Shown here: positions 1 to 9,258 of the stretch, piece by piece
How positions within the stretch are numbered: the first letter of the stretch is position 1
Layout of the letters: every line of letters starts with the position of its first letter
Assembly (NCBI RefSeq): GCF_000374805.1
Contig: NZ_KB895341.1
Coordinates: 1 to 64,000, forward strand
Direction of reading: 5' to 3'
DNA length: 64,000 nucleotides
From: Chitiniphilus shinanonensis DSM 23277
GTDB taxonomy: Bacteria > Pseudomonadota > Gammaproteobacteria > Burkholderiales > Chitinibacteraceae
Made by a program: the position numbers and the translations under genes
The notes under the pieces: model-generated
The model's input: only the letters and a program-made list of their open reading frames with translations
Told to the model about the DNA's origin: nothing
The model's database searches: none

Positions 1-3000
1 GTAGTCGCCCTGGTTGACGCCGGTGCCGACCACCAGCAGCAGCTTGACGGTGCGCTGCTGCCCCGCCTCGAAGTCGAGGCCGGACCAGGTCAGCGCGCGC
101 CCGGCCACGGTGGGCTCCTGGCGCACGCCGTCCACCGTGGCGCTGTTGCTGCGGTACTTGAAGCCGGGCGGCAGCTGGTCGCGCAGGTCGACGTCGGCCA
201 GGCGCGCCGCCAGCGTGTTCTGCGCCACGATGGTGTACGGCACCAGGTCGCCGATCTGCACATTGGTCAGCGGGCTGGTCTTGCGCACCACCAGCGCGCC
301 GCTGAGGATCGGGTCCACCGGCAGGTGGTTGTTCACCAGGTTGGCCGATTGCCCCGGCGTCAGCGCCAGTTGCAGGTAGTACTGGGTGCTGCCGCGCCCG
401 GTGATCAAGCCGCTGCTGGCAGTGGCGCACGACGACGGTGCGTGGACCGGCGCGGTCAGCAACGGCGGGCTGATGCTCGACTGCACCAGCGCCGGCTTGG
501 GCGCGGACAACACCGTCAGCACGTTGGCGCACGGCGGGATCATGGTCGAGACGCCCGGCGCGTAGCCGGCCGGCGCGCTCAGGCTCAGGGTGTAGACCCC
601 CGCCGGCGCCCCGGACAGCAGCAGGAACTGGTAGATGCCGCTGGCGTCGGTCACCTGGCTCTGGCTGCCCACGCCCCCCGCCAGGTGCGTGGCGGGGTCG
701 AAGCCGGCCGGGCCGTCCAGGCGCACGGTGGCGTCGGCCACCGGCGCGCGGCGCACGCTGTCGTACACCACGCCGGACGGGTCGAGCGGCAGGCTTTGCA
801 GGGTGACGTTGGCCCCGCCCCCCAGGTACAGGCCGGCGATGCCGTCCGGCTGCTCCCGGTCGGAACGCGCCGCCGAGAACAAGGCGAAGTCGGCCTGCCC
901 CGGCGGTTCCGGCGAGACCGGCACGCCGTAGACGTAACCCTTGGGGCTGTAGAAACGGACGCTGAAATAGTCGGAGGTGGCCGAGCTGGGCTGAATTTCG
1001 CGGAAGCGGTAATTCCCCTGGGCATCGGTGACCGTACTGGCCAGGACCGTGCCGGCACGCAGCAGCTCGACGCTCCAGCCGGCGAGCCCGCTGCCGGGGC
1101 GCGCGTCGTTTTCGTCGCGGCTGTGGTCGTAGTCGATCCACACCTTGCCCGACAGCGTGGCCGGCTGATTCGACACTTCGCCGAACAGGTAGTCGGTCGC
1201 CTGGACGCCGGCCGCCAACACGATGCCGCCGATGGTCTCGCCACCGACCGTCCCGCCCGCGCTGCCGGCGGTATTGACGGTGCTGAGGTAGCCCGCCGGC
1301 TGGGTTTCGCTCACGGCATAGGTACCCGCGGCCAGGCTGGCGCAGGCGCCGGTGGCCCCGGGCACGGGGAAGGCATAGCTGCCGTTGGCGTCGGTGACCG
1401 CCGTGCACGACAGTGGCGCGCCCAGCGCATCGACCCCGCTCAGGGTGACGGTCACGCCGGGCAGGCCGGCCTCGCCGCTGTCGCGCACGCCGTTGCGGTT
1501 GAGGTCCAGGTAGACCGCCCCGGCCAGGCCCACCGGCTGGGCGTCGGCGACCCTTTCGCCGAACAGGTAGGGCGAGGCGAGATGAATCGACGACGGCATG
1601 ACGATGTTGCTGATGGTGTCGCCGCTGAGCGTGCCACCGGTGTTGCCCAGGGTGTTGAGGGTGGTGACGTAGCCGCCGGGCTGGGTTTCCTCGAGCACGT
1701 AGGTGCCCGGTGGCAGGTGGGCGCACACGCCGGTGGCACCGATCGCCGGGAAGATATAGGCGCCGATACCATAGGTGACGGTGCTGCAACTGATCGCCGA
1801 GCCGTCGAGCGCGCTGGTGCCGGTCAGGGTGATGGTCACGCCGTTGATGCCGTTCTCGCCGGGCTCCCACAGGCCGTTGGCGTTGGCGTCTTCGTAGACC
1901 CCGCCGGAGAACATCACCGATTGCGATTCGCCGAACAGGTAGCCGCTGCCGCCGCTGGCGGTCAGCACGATATTGCTGATCACGTCACCGCTGACCGTGC
2001 CGCCCGCCGTGCCGGCGGCGTTGCTGCCGTTGAAGAAATTGGCCGGCTGGGTCTCGGTCAGGGTGTAACTGCCGGGGGGGATATTGGCGCAGGCGCCGCT
2101 GGCCCCGGCATCCGGAAAGGCGAAGGCGCCGTTGATGTCGGTGGTGGTGGTGCAGCTCAACCCGGCGCCATCGCTCAGCGTGAGTGTCACGCCGGAGATG
2201 CCGGGCTCGCCGCCATCCCAGGCGCCGTTGCGGTTGGCGTCCAGGTAGACCGTGCCGGTCAGGCCGGTGGTCTGGATGTCGCCGAACAGGTAGCCGGTGG
2301 CCTGGCTGCCGCTGGCCAGCACGATGCCGCCGATGCTGTCGCCACTGACCGTGCCGCCGGCGCTGCCCGCGGCGTTGCTGCCGTTGAGGTAGCCCGCCGG
2401 CTGGGTCTCGGTCAGGGTGTAGGTGCCGGGCGGGATGGCGGCGCAGGCGCCGCTGGCCCCGGCGGCCGGAAAGACATAGTCGCCGTTGCTGTCGGTCACG
2501 GTGCTGCAACTGACCGCGCCGCCCCCGCCGCTGGTCCCCGCCAGGGTGAGCGTCACGCCGGCGATGCCGGGCTCGCCGCCCTCGCGGGCGCCGCTGTGGT
2601 TGGCGTCGAGGTAGACACTGCCGCTCAGGCTGGCCGCCTCGATTTCGCCGAACCAGTACGCCAAGCCAGTCGTACCGGGCGTGAGCACGATACCGCTGAT
2701 GACGTCACCGCTGACGCTGCCGCCGTTGGTGCCGACGTTGTTGACCGTGCTGGCATAGCCGGCCGGTTGGGTTTCGGTCAGGGTGTAGGTGCCGGGCGGC
2801 AGGTGGGCGCAGGTGCCGCTGGCGTCGGCTGCCGGGAAGAAGAACGCGCCCATGATGAACGTGAGCTGGCTGCAACTGACCGCCGAGCCGTCGATGGCGC
2901 TGATGCCGGTCAGGGTGATGGTTACGCCGTTGATGCCGGTCTCGCCGGGATCCCAGATGCCGTTCCAGTTGGGGTCGAGCAGCACACCGCCGTTGATGCC

Positions 3001-6000
3001 GACGGTCTGGATTTCGCCGAAACGGTAGCCGGTGGCGCTGGCATTCGCGGCGAGTACGATGCCGCTGATCACGTCGCCGCTGACCGTACCGCCCGCGCTG
3101 CCGGCGCTGTTGATCACGTTGATGAAATCGGTGGGAATGCCACCCAGGCTGGTGGGCTGGGTTTCGGTCAGGCTGTAGGTCCCCGCCGGGATGACGGCAC
3201 AGGCGCCGGTGGCGCCCGGTGCGGGGAATACATAATCGCCGTTGGCGTCGGTCACGGTGGTGCAGTGGATCGTGGCGCCGCCGCTGCTGGTGCCGGCCAG
3301 GGTGATGGTGGTGCCGGGAATGCCGCCTTCGCCGCCGTCGCGCACGCCGTTGTAGTTGGCATCGATGTAGACCGTGCCGGCGATGCCGCTGCCCAGGCCC
3401 TCGCCGAACAGGTAGCCGCTGGCGTCGGTGCCGGCCGCCAGCGCGATGCCGCCGATGGTGTCGCCGCTGACCGTGCCGCCGGCGCTGCCGGCGGTGTTGG
3501 CCACGCTGGCATAGCCGCCGGGCTGCGTTTCCACGAGGGTGTAGCCGCTGGCATTGGCCGGCGGCAGGTTGCCGAAGCTGAACGCGCCGCTGGCATCGGT
3601 GGTGGTGGACAAGTCGATGACGTTGCCCCACGGGTCGGTGCCGCTCAATTGCACGGTGACGCCACCGATGCCGCTGTCGGTCCCGCTGTCGAGCACGCCG
3701 TTGGCGGCCTGGTCCAGGTACACCATGCCGGACAGCGACGAGCGCACGATGTCGATCGAGCCGCTGGCGATGTAGTCGCCGTCAGCCGGATCCAGCTTGT
3801 TGGAAGTAAGCACAACACCGTTGGTGACGGTCGGCCCGGTCCAGCCCACCTGCCGTACCCGGGCGGTGACAGTGACCGAGGCGCCGTTGCTCACGGTGCC
3901 GAGGTTGCAGTTGCACTGGCTGCCGCTCACGCTGCAACTGCCCTGGCTGGTGGTCACCGGGGTGGCACCGACGAAGACCATGCCGCTGGGCAGGGTGTCG
4001 GCCAGCGTGGTGTTCAGGCTGTCGCCCTCGCGGTTGTTGAGCACCATCACCCAGTTGAACGGCTCGTTCAGGCTGGCGCTGGCGGCGGAAGCGGTCTTGG
4101 TCAGTTCCAGGCCGCCACGGAAGCGGACCGTCGTTTCTTCCTCAGCCGTATTGTTAAGGGGTTTGGAATCGCTCTCGTCGCTGCTGGCGACGACCTTCAA
4201 CCTGTAGAGATCTCCAGTTCCATTGGGCGAGGCATCGACGCGGAATCGCAGATAACGCACGTACGAGGCGCCATTGGCCAAGCCACTCGGCGCGGTGCAG
4301 GTGATGACGGCACTGGCACCGCCGGTGAACGAGGTGTCGGCGTTGTCGCATTCGGCCAGACAGGCGCCCCCGGGCGTGGCACTGCCGCAAAGGAAGGTGA
4401 ACGACTTGCCCGCCGGCGGCGTCAGCGTGTTGACCAGCTTGACGCCGTTGGCGTAGGAGGGTCCGCCGTTGGTGGCGGTGACCTGGTAGGTGATGACGTT
4501 GCCGGCGGGATTCGCCGGGTTGAAGCTCAGCGGGTCCGGGCCGGCGGAGACGCTGTCGGCGTCCGTGGCATTGGCCAGCAGGTCCGCATCCGACGGCAAC
4601 ACCGTCAATGTGGTCACCGTGGTAGCCGCATTGTTGGTGGTGACGGATTCGTATGTGGGCGTCGATACCGCCGCGCCAAAGGGCATCGTGCGTGGATTGG
4701 GTGGCGAGGTCATCGAGTTCGGACGCACCACCAGCGTGACCGTGTAGTAGCCGCCGGACGCCCAGTCCGTGCTCCAGGTGCAACTGATCTGCGGCGAGCC
4801 GGTGTAGGTGACGCCTGGCGTCATGCCAGTGCAGGCGGCGGTGCCGTTGCCGGGGGTTGCCGAGACCAAGGTAAAACCGCTATCGCCCGCCGCCAGGTTG
4901 AAGGTGCTGGTGATGGTGGGCGTGACGCCGAGCGAGGGGCCGGCGTTGCGGAACATCACCACATAAGTGACGTCGACCCCGGCCGGCGTGGTATTGGGCG
5001 TTGCGATGATGCTGACCGCCTGCAAATCGGCGACCGGTTGCACCGTGGAACTGATGGTGGAGCTGTTGTTGCTACGATCCGGGTCGCCGACGTCGATGGA
5101 ATCCACCAGCGCGGTGTTGGCGAGCACGCCGTCCTTGAGCGGCCGCTTCAGCGTGATATCGACGTAGCCGCTGGCGCCGTCGGCCAAGGTGCCGCCTGAG
5201 CAGGACACGTTCAGGGTGGCGATGACGCAACTCAGGTCCGGAATGGTATTGGCGGTAATGGAGGCGCCAGTGGTACCGACCAACGTACTGCTGAAATAGC
5301 CCGGCAGGTCGTCGCTCAAGGTGATGCCGGTGGCGGTATCGGGGCCGCGATTGGTCACGGCCAGGCGATAGGTCAGTTGGTTATCGGCAGGTTGCAGCGG
5401 GTCATCGGCCGGGTCGGGAATCGACTTGACCAGCGCCAGATCCGCCTGTTGCGCGGTGGGGTCGCTACTGGCGGAAGCCGTATCGTTGCTCGGGTCGTCA
5501 TCGCATTGGCTGAGCGTGGCGGGACAGGTGGTGGCCGCGATCAGGCGCACGGTATTGACCGCGGGGCCAAGCCCGGTGGCCTGGGTCTGGATGCTCAGGG
5601 TGGAGGACTTGCCGGCATTGGCCAGCGCCTTGGAGTAGGTACAGGTGACGGTCTGCGGCGGGGTGGCCACCGTCAGCGCGCACGACCAGTCGGTTCCGCT
5701 GCTGCCGACGTAGACCTCGTTTGCGCCCAGCGACTCAGTCACCACGATGGGCGGATTGCGCGTCGCGGGGCCGTTGTTGGTCACCACGATCTGCGACGTC
5801 ATCTGCCCACCCACCACCACCTTGTTCGGTGTCTTGGTCTTGGCGATGCCGAGATTGGACTGGTTCGCCTGGATGGTATTGGTGTTGGTGCCGGTGTTGT
5901 TGGCGGGATAGCCGTCCGGCGTATCGCTACTGATGGTCGCGGTATTGGTGAAGGTGCCGCCCGCCGGCACCGTCGCGTAAATGTTGATGTCGGCGGCGCC

Positions 6001-7062
6001 GCCCGCCACGAAACTGTCCCGCGAGCAGGTGACTATTTGCCCGGCAGTGCTGCATGACCAGCCGGTGCCGCTGGTCGAAGTGACGACATAGCCGGGGGGC
6101 ATGGTATCCACGACGACGACGTTCGCGGCGTCCATTGGCCCCAGGTTGCGGGGTCTGAGTACATAACGTACGGAGCTGCCCGCGATATGGGTGCCGATGG
6201 TGGTTTTGGTGATTTCCAGGTCGGTCCCTGCGGAAATCGCCGTGTCGAAAGTTGCCGTGTTGTTGGTGAAATCGCGGTCCGGGGTTTGCGAGGAGGTCGT
6301 AGCGGAAACCGTCGCGATACCCAGAGCCCCCGCGCTCGTCACCTTTCCGGTCAGGGTGACCGGCGGCAAGGTAACGCCGGCCGCCGCGGCGCTGGACATG
6401 TAACGGCAGGTCAGGGTGCCGACCGAGGTGAGGCATGTCCATCCGGTACCGGTCCCGCTGGTGACGGATACACCGGCAGGGGGCGTGAAAACGAATACCG
6501 TGCTCGTCGCGGCATCGGGCCCGTGATTGGTGACATTCACGGTGTAGGACACCGGTCCGCCCGCCACGGCAGTGGTACTGCCGCCGATCACCAGGGACAG
6601 GTCGGCATCGACTACCGCAGTGGTGACCTGGGTCTTGGTGTTGTTGCTGAGGTCATCGTCCGGCGAGGTGCTGGAGATGGTGGTGGTGCTGCTCAGCAGC
6701 GTGCCATCCGGCGTGTTGCTGGCCACCTTGAGATTGATGGTGTAGCTGATGGGGGCGCCGCCACCCGGCCCGGTATCGACCATGGCGCCGAAGTTGCAGA
6801 CCACCTTCCCGCCCGACAGCGCGCAGCGCGCGTCGGATGCCGAAACGAAGGTGGTATAGGTGGGCACGCTGGTGCTGACCACCACCCCGGTCGCCGTCTG
6901 ATCCCCGACGTTTTCGACCTTGATGGTGTAGGTCAGCGTGCCGTTGCGGAAAACCGGGTCCGGCGCATCATCGAAGGTGGTGACCTGAACATTGGCCGCC
7001 GCCTGAGATGTCGAATATAGAAATAAAAAAGAAAGAAATAAGAAAAACCTTACCAAAAACAT
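1..7062 (-). CDS. Giant secreted DUF11 / SdrD-B-like repeat protein (C-terminus beyond window)
   Basis: An uninterrupted reading frame runs from the ATG at 7062 to the left edge, giving 2,354 codons with no stop, so the C-terminus is missing. Residues 1-23 are a very hydrophobic signal peptide (starts MFLVRFFLFLSFLF, ends near SQAAA). Residues ~25-1090 hold at least six DUF11-type beta-sandwich domains, recognisable by phrases such as YTVNVTNHGPDAAT and YRLAVTNRGPDTATG. Residues ~1095-1980 hold eight SdrD-B/Cna-B-like domains of ~120 residues, each with a DxNxNGxxDxGE-like possible Ca2+ loop, a TETQPAGY-like strand and a GGTVSGD turn. Another DUF11-like domain follows near residue 2260. The family is extracellular or surface-attached; a role in adhesion or envelope architecture is inferred. 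The first ~15 codons are strikingly AT-rich. Confidence is high for the gene and family, low for function. Confidence 0.9.
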   Translation of the reverse strand, partial: MFLVRFFLFLSFLFLYSTSQAAANVQVTTFDDAPDPVFRNGTLTYTIKVENVGDQTATGVVVSTSVPTYTTFVSASDARCALSGGKVVCNFGAMVDTGPGGGAPISYTINLKVASNTPDGTLLSSTTTISSTSPDDDLSNNTKTQVTTAVVDADLSLVIGGSTTAVAGGPVSYTVNVTNHGPDAATSTVFVFTPPAGVSVTSGTGTGWTCLTSVGTLTCRYMSSAAAAGVTLPPVTLTGKVTSAGALGIATVSATTSSQTPDRDFTNNTATFDTAISAGTDLEITKTTIGTHIAGSSVRYVLRPRNLGPMDAANVVVVDTMPPGYVVTSTSGTGWSCSTAGQIVTCSRDSFVAGGAADINIYATVPAGGTFTNTATISSDTPDGYPANNTGTNTNTIQANQSNLGIAKTKTPNKVVVGGQMTSQIVVTNNGPATRNPPIVVTESLGANEVYVGSSGTDWSCALTVATPPQTVTCTYSKALANAGKSSTLSIQTQATGLGPAVNTVRLIAATTCPATLSQCDDDPSNDTASASSDPTAQQADLALVKSIPDPADDPLQPADNQLTYRLAVTNRGPDTATGITLSDDLPGYFSSTLVGTTGASITANTIPDLSCVIATLNVSCSGGTLADGASGYVDITLKRPLKDGVLANTALVDSIDVGDPDRSNNSSTISSTVQPVADLQAVSIIATPNTTPAGVDVTYVVMFRNAGPSLGVTPTITSTFNLAAGDSGFTLVSATPGNGTAACTGMTPGVTYTGSPQISCTWSTDWASGGYYTVTLVVRPNSMTSPPNPRTMPFGAAVSTPTYESVTTNNAATTVTTLTVLPSDADLLANATDADSVSAGPDPLSFNPANPAGNVITYQVTATNGGPSYANGVKLVNTLTPPAGKSFTFLCGSATPGGACLAECDNADTSFTGGASAVITCTAPSGLANGASYVRYLRFRVDASPNGTGDLYRLKVVASSDESDSKPLNNTAEEETTVRFRGGLELTKTASAASASLNEPFNWVMVLNNREGDSLNTTLADTLPSGMVFVGATPVTTSQGSCSVSGSQCNCNLGTVSNGASVTVTARVRQVGWTGPTVTNGVVLTSNKLDPADGDYIASGSIDIVRSSLSGMVYLDQAANGVLDSGTDSGIGGVTVQLSGTDPWGNVIDLSTTTDASGAFSFGNLPPANASGYTLVETQPGGYASVANTAGSAGGTVSGDTIGGIALAAGTDASGYLFGEGLGSGIAGTVYIDANYNGVRDGGEGGIPGTTITLAGTSSGGATIHCTTVTDANGDYVFPAPGATGACAVIPAGTYSLTETQPTSLGGIPTDFINVINSAGSAGGTVSGDVISGIVLAANASATGYRFGEIQTVGINGGVLLDPNWNGIWDPGETGINGVTITLTGISAIDGSAVSCSQLTFIMGAFFFPAADASGTCAHLPPGTYTLTETQPAGYASTVNNVGTNGGSVSGDVISGIVLTPGTTGLAYWFGEIEAASLSGSVYLDANHSGAREGGEPGIAGVTLTLAGTSGGGGAVSCSTVTDSNGDYVFPAAGASGACAAIPPGTYTLTETQPAGYLNGSNAAGSAGGTVSGDSIGGIVLASGSQATGYLFGDIQTTGLTGTVYLDANRNGAWDGGEPGISGVTLTLSDGAGLSCTTTTDINGAFAFPDAGASGACANIPPGSYTLTETQPANFFNGSNAAGTAGGTVSGDVISNIVLTASGGSGYLFGESQSVMFSGGVYEDANANGLWEPGENGINGVTITLTGTSALDGSAISCSTVTYGIGAYIFPAIGATGVCAHLPPGTYVLEETQPGGYVTTLNTLGNTGGTLSGDTISNIVMPSSIHLASPYLFGERVADAQPVGLAGAVYLDLNRNGVRDSGEAGLPGVTVTLSGVDALGAPLSCTAVTDANGSYAFPVPGATGACASLAAGTYAVSETQPAGYLSTVNTAGSAGGTVGGETIGGIVLAAGVQATDYLFGEVSNQPATLSGKVWIDYDHSRDENDARPGSGLAGWSVELLRAGTVLASTVTDAQGNYRFREIQPSSATSDYFSVRFYSPKGYVYGVPVSPEPPGQADFALFSAARSDREQPDGIAGLYLGGGANVTLQSLPLDPSGVVYDSVRRAPVADATVRLDGPAGFDPATHLAGGVGSQSQVTDASGIYQFLLLSGAPAGVYTLSLSAPAGYAPGVSTMIPPCANVLTVLSAPKPALVQSSISPPLLTAPVHAPSSCATASSGLITGRGSTQYYLQLALTPGQSANLVNNHLPVDPILSGALVVRKTSPLTNVQIGDLVPYTIVAQNTLAARLADVDLRDQLPPGFKYRSNSATVDGVRQEPTVAGRALTWSGLDFEAGQQRTVKLLLVVGTGVNQGDY
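1130..3790 (-). repeat. Eight tandem ~360-bp SdrD-B-like coding repeats
   Basis: Within the giant protein gene, a unit of about 360 bp recurs eight times. Repeat starts lie near 3770, 3395, 3010, 2640, 2270, 1915, 1530 and 1160, judged from the recurring GxVYLDxNxNG strand. Units share near-identical DNA around the TETQP and GTVSGD segments, so recombinational length variation and assembly collapse are both plausible. Confidence 0.8.
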
Positions 7063-7180
7063 ACCGTTTGGGACTTTTCTTATTCTTTTATATTCAAAAA
7101 CTTCCATATGGCCCACCGACAGCTAAATGATTACAACCGGCGTGACCGGGCGATACTGCGCCATCAAAAAACAAACATGT

Positions 7181-7194
7181 TTGATAACTATCAA
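7181..7194 (-). promoter_or_regulatory. Perfect FNR/ANR-type box TTGATAACTATCAA
   Basis: The sequence matches the consensus TTGAT-N4-ATCAA at all ten conserved positions. It lies 119 bp upstream of the start codon of the giant surface protein. If it acts as a class II site (centred at -41.5), transcription would begin near 7146, leaving an ~85-nt leader. Oxygen control is inferred from the site alone. Confidence 0.45.
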
Positions 7195-7340
7195 TTTGCC
7201 CCTCTTGCCTTCTGGTAATACCGATAAGCGGGGGTGATACCCAGCCAGCCAGGCATTACATGCCCGGGGCAAAGAGACCACCTCAACGAAATTGTTCGCT
7301 TTTTGTGAGGGTGAAAACCGGAGACAAACAAAAGTTGACA

Positions 7341-7368
7341 TTGCCGGCCCGCACCTGGGGTCCGGCAA
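7341..7368. other. GC-rich stem-loop in the leader region
   Basis: The arms TTGCCGG and CCGGCAA pair perfectly and the stem can extend inward with CCC against GGG. No T-run follows on either strand, so it is not a classical terminator. It could be part of a structured leader or an operator; function unknown. Confidence 0.4.
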
Positions 7369-7393
7369 ACGAGGGAACCTTCGCCTGGATCAA

Positions 7394-7427
7394 TTATTTG
7401 TTTAAAAACAAACAGATAAACAAATAA
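7394..7427. promoter_or_regulatory. AT-rich inverted repeat, possible operator
   Basis: TTATTTGTTTA and TAAACAAATAA form perfect 11-bp arms around a 12-nt spacer. The symmetry and AT-richness in a GC-rich genome suggest a protein-binding site, for example for a regulator or nucleoid protein. This is inference. Confidence 0.4.
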
Positions 7428-7699
7428 CAGCACTCAGGGAAAAAGTGGGGAAAAGTCAAACAGGACCAAGGGTTTCCAGGCGATTCAGGCCACGGCGGCG
7501 CGGACGACGACCTCACACCGCTGGTTTTCAATCAGTTGTAGGGAAAAGACCACAAGCGCGGTCGCGGGAAGGCGCGGGCATCCCAATGGCATGGTCCGGG
7601 GGTGCGCCATGGCAATGCCGTTCGCCCCGAAGGCGACAATCCGGGCGTGGGCCGGATCGCTCTTTGGAGTCGGAATGCCCCCATCCGGGAGCCGGTCGA

Positions 7700-8521
7700 C
7701 TACGGCAACAGCAGCTCGGCGCAGCGTGCCTGCTCGGTCAGGCGCAATGCCCGCACCACCCGCTCGCAAGCCTGCCGCGCCGCGTCGGCCACCGATACCC
7801 CGTGCAGCAGGTGGGCGGTCAGGGTGGCGCTGAACAGGTCGCCGGTGCCCTTGGGCGCGATGTCGATATGCGGATGCCGCAGCACTTCCAGGCGTTCGCG
7901 CTCGACCACCGCCACCCACATCTCGCCGGGTGGCCAGCTGTCGGGCGCGGCGCTGGTGACCACCACCCATTCGGTCGGCCCGGTCAGCAGGGTGCGCGCG
8001 GCGGCGGCCACCTGGTCGAGGTCGTCCACCGGCAGCCCGGTCAGTTGCGCCAGTTCGAAACCGTTGGGTGTCAGCCCGTGCGCCAGCGGCAGCAGATGCC
8101 GGCGGTAGGCGGCGATCATGCCGGGGTCGACGTAGATGCCGTGGTCGTGGTCGCCGATCACCGGATCGACGATCAGCCGCAGGCCGGGGCGCGCGGCGAT
8201 GGCCTGCGGCAGCCAGCGCGCCAGCGCCTCGGCCTGGGCCGGACCGCCCAGGTAGCCGGCGAGCACGGCGCGCGCCTGACGCAGGCCGTCGCGCGCCAGC
8301 AGATCGCTCAGATAGCCCTCGAACCAGGCATCGGGCACGGCGCTGCCGTGCAGGCTGGGGTAATGCGGGGTGTTGCTCAGCAGCACCGTCGGCACGGCGG
8401 CGGCCACCAGCCCGAACGCTTGCAGCGTGGGCAATGCCACGTTGTTGCCGACGCTGCCGTACACCACCTGCGATTGCACCGACACCACGTCGATCGGCCA
8501 CGACTTCAGCGGCGCGCTCAT
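7700..8521 (-). CDS. pdxY: Pyridoxal kinase PdxY
   Basis: 273-residue member of the PdxK/PdxY ribokinase-like fold, which phosphorylates pyridoxal (and related B6 vitamers) with ATP to give PLP in the cytoplasm. The N-terminus [18 protein letters not shown] is the classic PdxY substrate-binding segment. [14 protein letters not shown] carries the Mg/ATP-site acidic residues, and [14 protein letters not shown] is the GTGD anion-hole/catalytic-base motif. The start at 8521 overlaps the upstream amidotransferase stop (ATGA), so the two are translationally coupled. The reading frame extends further upstream, but that is overlap with the neighbour. It is the last gene of a yggS-amidotransferase-pdxY unit facing a PtsJ-like B6 regulator, which fits a salvage role. 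Confidence 0.92.
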   Translation of the reverse strand: MSAPLKSWPIDVVSVQSQVVYGSVGNNVALPTLQAFGLVAAAVPTVLLSNTPHYPSLHGSAVPDAWFEGYLSDLLARDGLRQARAVLAGYLGGPAQAEALARWLPQAIAARPGLRLIVDPVIGDHDHGIYVDPGMIAAYRRHLLPLAHGLTPNGFELAQLTGLPVDDLDQVAAAARTLLTGPTEWVVVTSAAPDSWPPGEMWVAVVERERLEVLRHPHIDIAPKGTGDLFSATLTAHLLHGVSVADAARQACERVVRALRLTEQARCAELLLP

Positions 8522-9231
8522 GCCTGCGCTCCGGCGGCCTCGGCGCCGTCCAGCCAGGCGCTGAACACGGCGTGGGCGGCGGCGACCAGCCTGGGGCCGT
8601 GCTCGGCCGCCTGTGCACGCAGGTCGCGCGGGTCCAGCCCGGCCTGCGCCAGTTCGCCGGCGTGGCCGACCAGCCAGCGCTCCAGCAGGCGCGGATCGAC
8701 TTCGGGATGGCATTGCAGCCCCAGCACCCGCTCGCCGACGGCGAACGCCTGGTTGGGGCAGACCGCCGTGCCGGCCAGCCGCACGGCGCCGGGCGGGATG
8801 TCGAACTGGTCGCCGTGCCAGTGCAGCACCGGCGCGTCGCCCACCGCGGCCAGTGCGTGGCGGCGGCCGTGGTCGCTCAACGTCAGCGGCGAGAAGCCGA
8901 TCTCCTTCACCCCCATCGGATAAACAGCGGCACCCAGCGCGCGGGCGATCAGTTGCGCGCCCAGGCAGATGCCCAGCAACGGCCGGCCACTGTCCAGCCG
9001 GCGCCGGATCGCCGCCAGCTCGGGGCGCAGGAAGGGATAGGCGTCGTCGTCACCGGCGCCGATCGGGCCGCCCAGCACCACCATCAGCGCGGGGGTCTGT
9101 ACGTCCAGCGCGGTCAGATCGTCGATGGCGGCGTCGAGATGACGCACGGTGTAGCCGCGCGCCTGGAGCAGCGGTTCCAGCGTGCCGAGGTCTTCGAATT
9201 GCAGGTGGCGCAGGGCGATGGCGGTTTTCAT
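8518..9231 (-). CDS. Class I glutamine amidotransferase of unknown substrate
   Basis: 237 residues with the triad-type GATase fold: the nucleophile elbow is GICLGAQ (Cys ~94) and the catalytic His-Glu pair lies in [25 protein letters not shown] near residue 54 is typical of stand-alone GATase1 proteins related to GuaA's glutaminase domain. There is no synthetase domain. It starts 27 bp after yggS and overlaps pdxY by 4 bp, so it is co-expressed with two B6 genes. It could donate ammonia to an unknown partner or act as a gamma-glutamyl hydrolase (PuuD-like). It does not look like PdxT, which is ~190 residues and travels with pdxS. The family is certain; the substrate is unknown. Confidence 0.85.
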   Translation of the reverse strand: MKTAIALRHLQFEDLGTLEPLLQARGYTVRHLDAAIDDLTALDVQTPALMVVLGGPIGAGDDDAYPFLRPELAAIRRRLDSGRPLLGICLGAQLIARALGAAVYPMGVKEIGFSPLTLSDHGRRHALAAVGDAPVLHWHGDQFDIPPGAVRLAGTAVCPNQAFAVGERVLGLQCHPEVDPRLLERWLVGHAGELAQAGLDPRDLRAQAAEHGPRLVAAAHAVFSAWLDGAEAAGAQA

Positions 9232-9258
9232 GGTGGGGTCGCTCGAAGGTTGGAGGGG

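Larger units (their letters stand above)
7063..7699. other. AT-rich intergenic control region upstream of the giant repeat protein gene
   Basis: These ~640 bp carry no convincing gene. The part from about 7010 to 7440 is much more AT-rich than all neighbouring genes. It contains an FNR/ANR-like box (7181-7194), a strong GC-rich hairpin (7341-7368) and an 11-bp-arm AT palindrome (7394-7427). The short open frames here lack codon bias and Shine-Dalgarno sites. Most likely a long regulated promoter/leader for the minus-strand gene starting at 7062. Confidence 0.6.

Noticed and set aside
325-5199. A 1,624-codon plus-strand open frame opposite the giant repeat protein
   Set aside because: Its translation is Ala/Gly/Arg-rich low complexity with no domain, start site or signal peptide. 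The opposite frame encodes clear DUF11 and SdrD-B domains; this is a GC-rich antisense shadow.
7123-7433. Two ~80-codon minus-strand frames in the AT-rich leader region
   Set aside because: No ribosome site, no codon bias, and they overlap inverted repeats; treated as non-coding leader.
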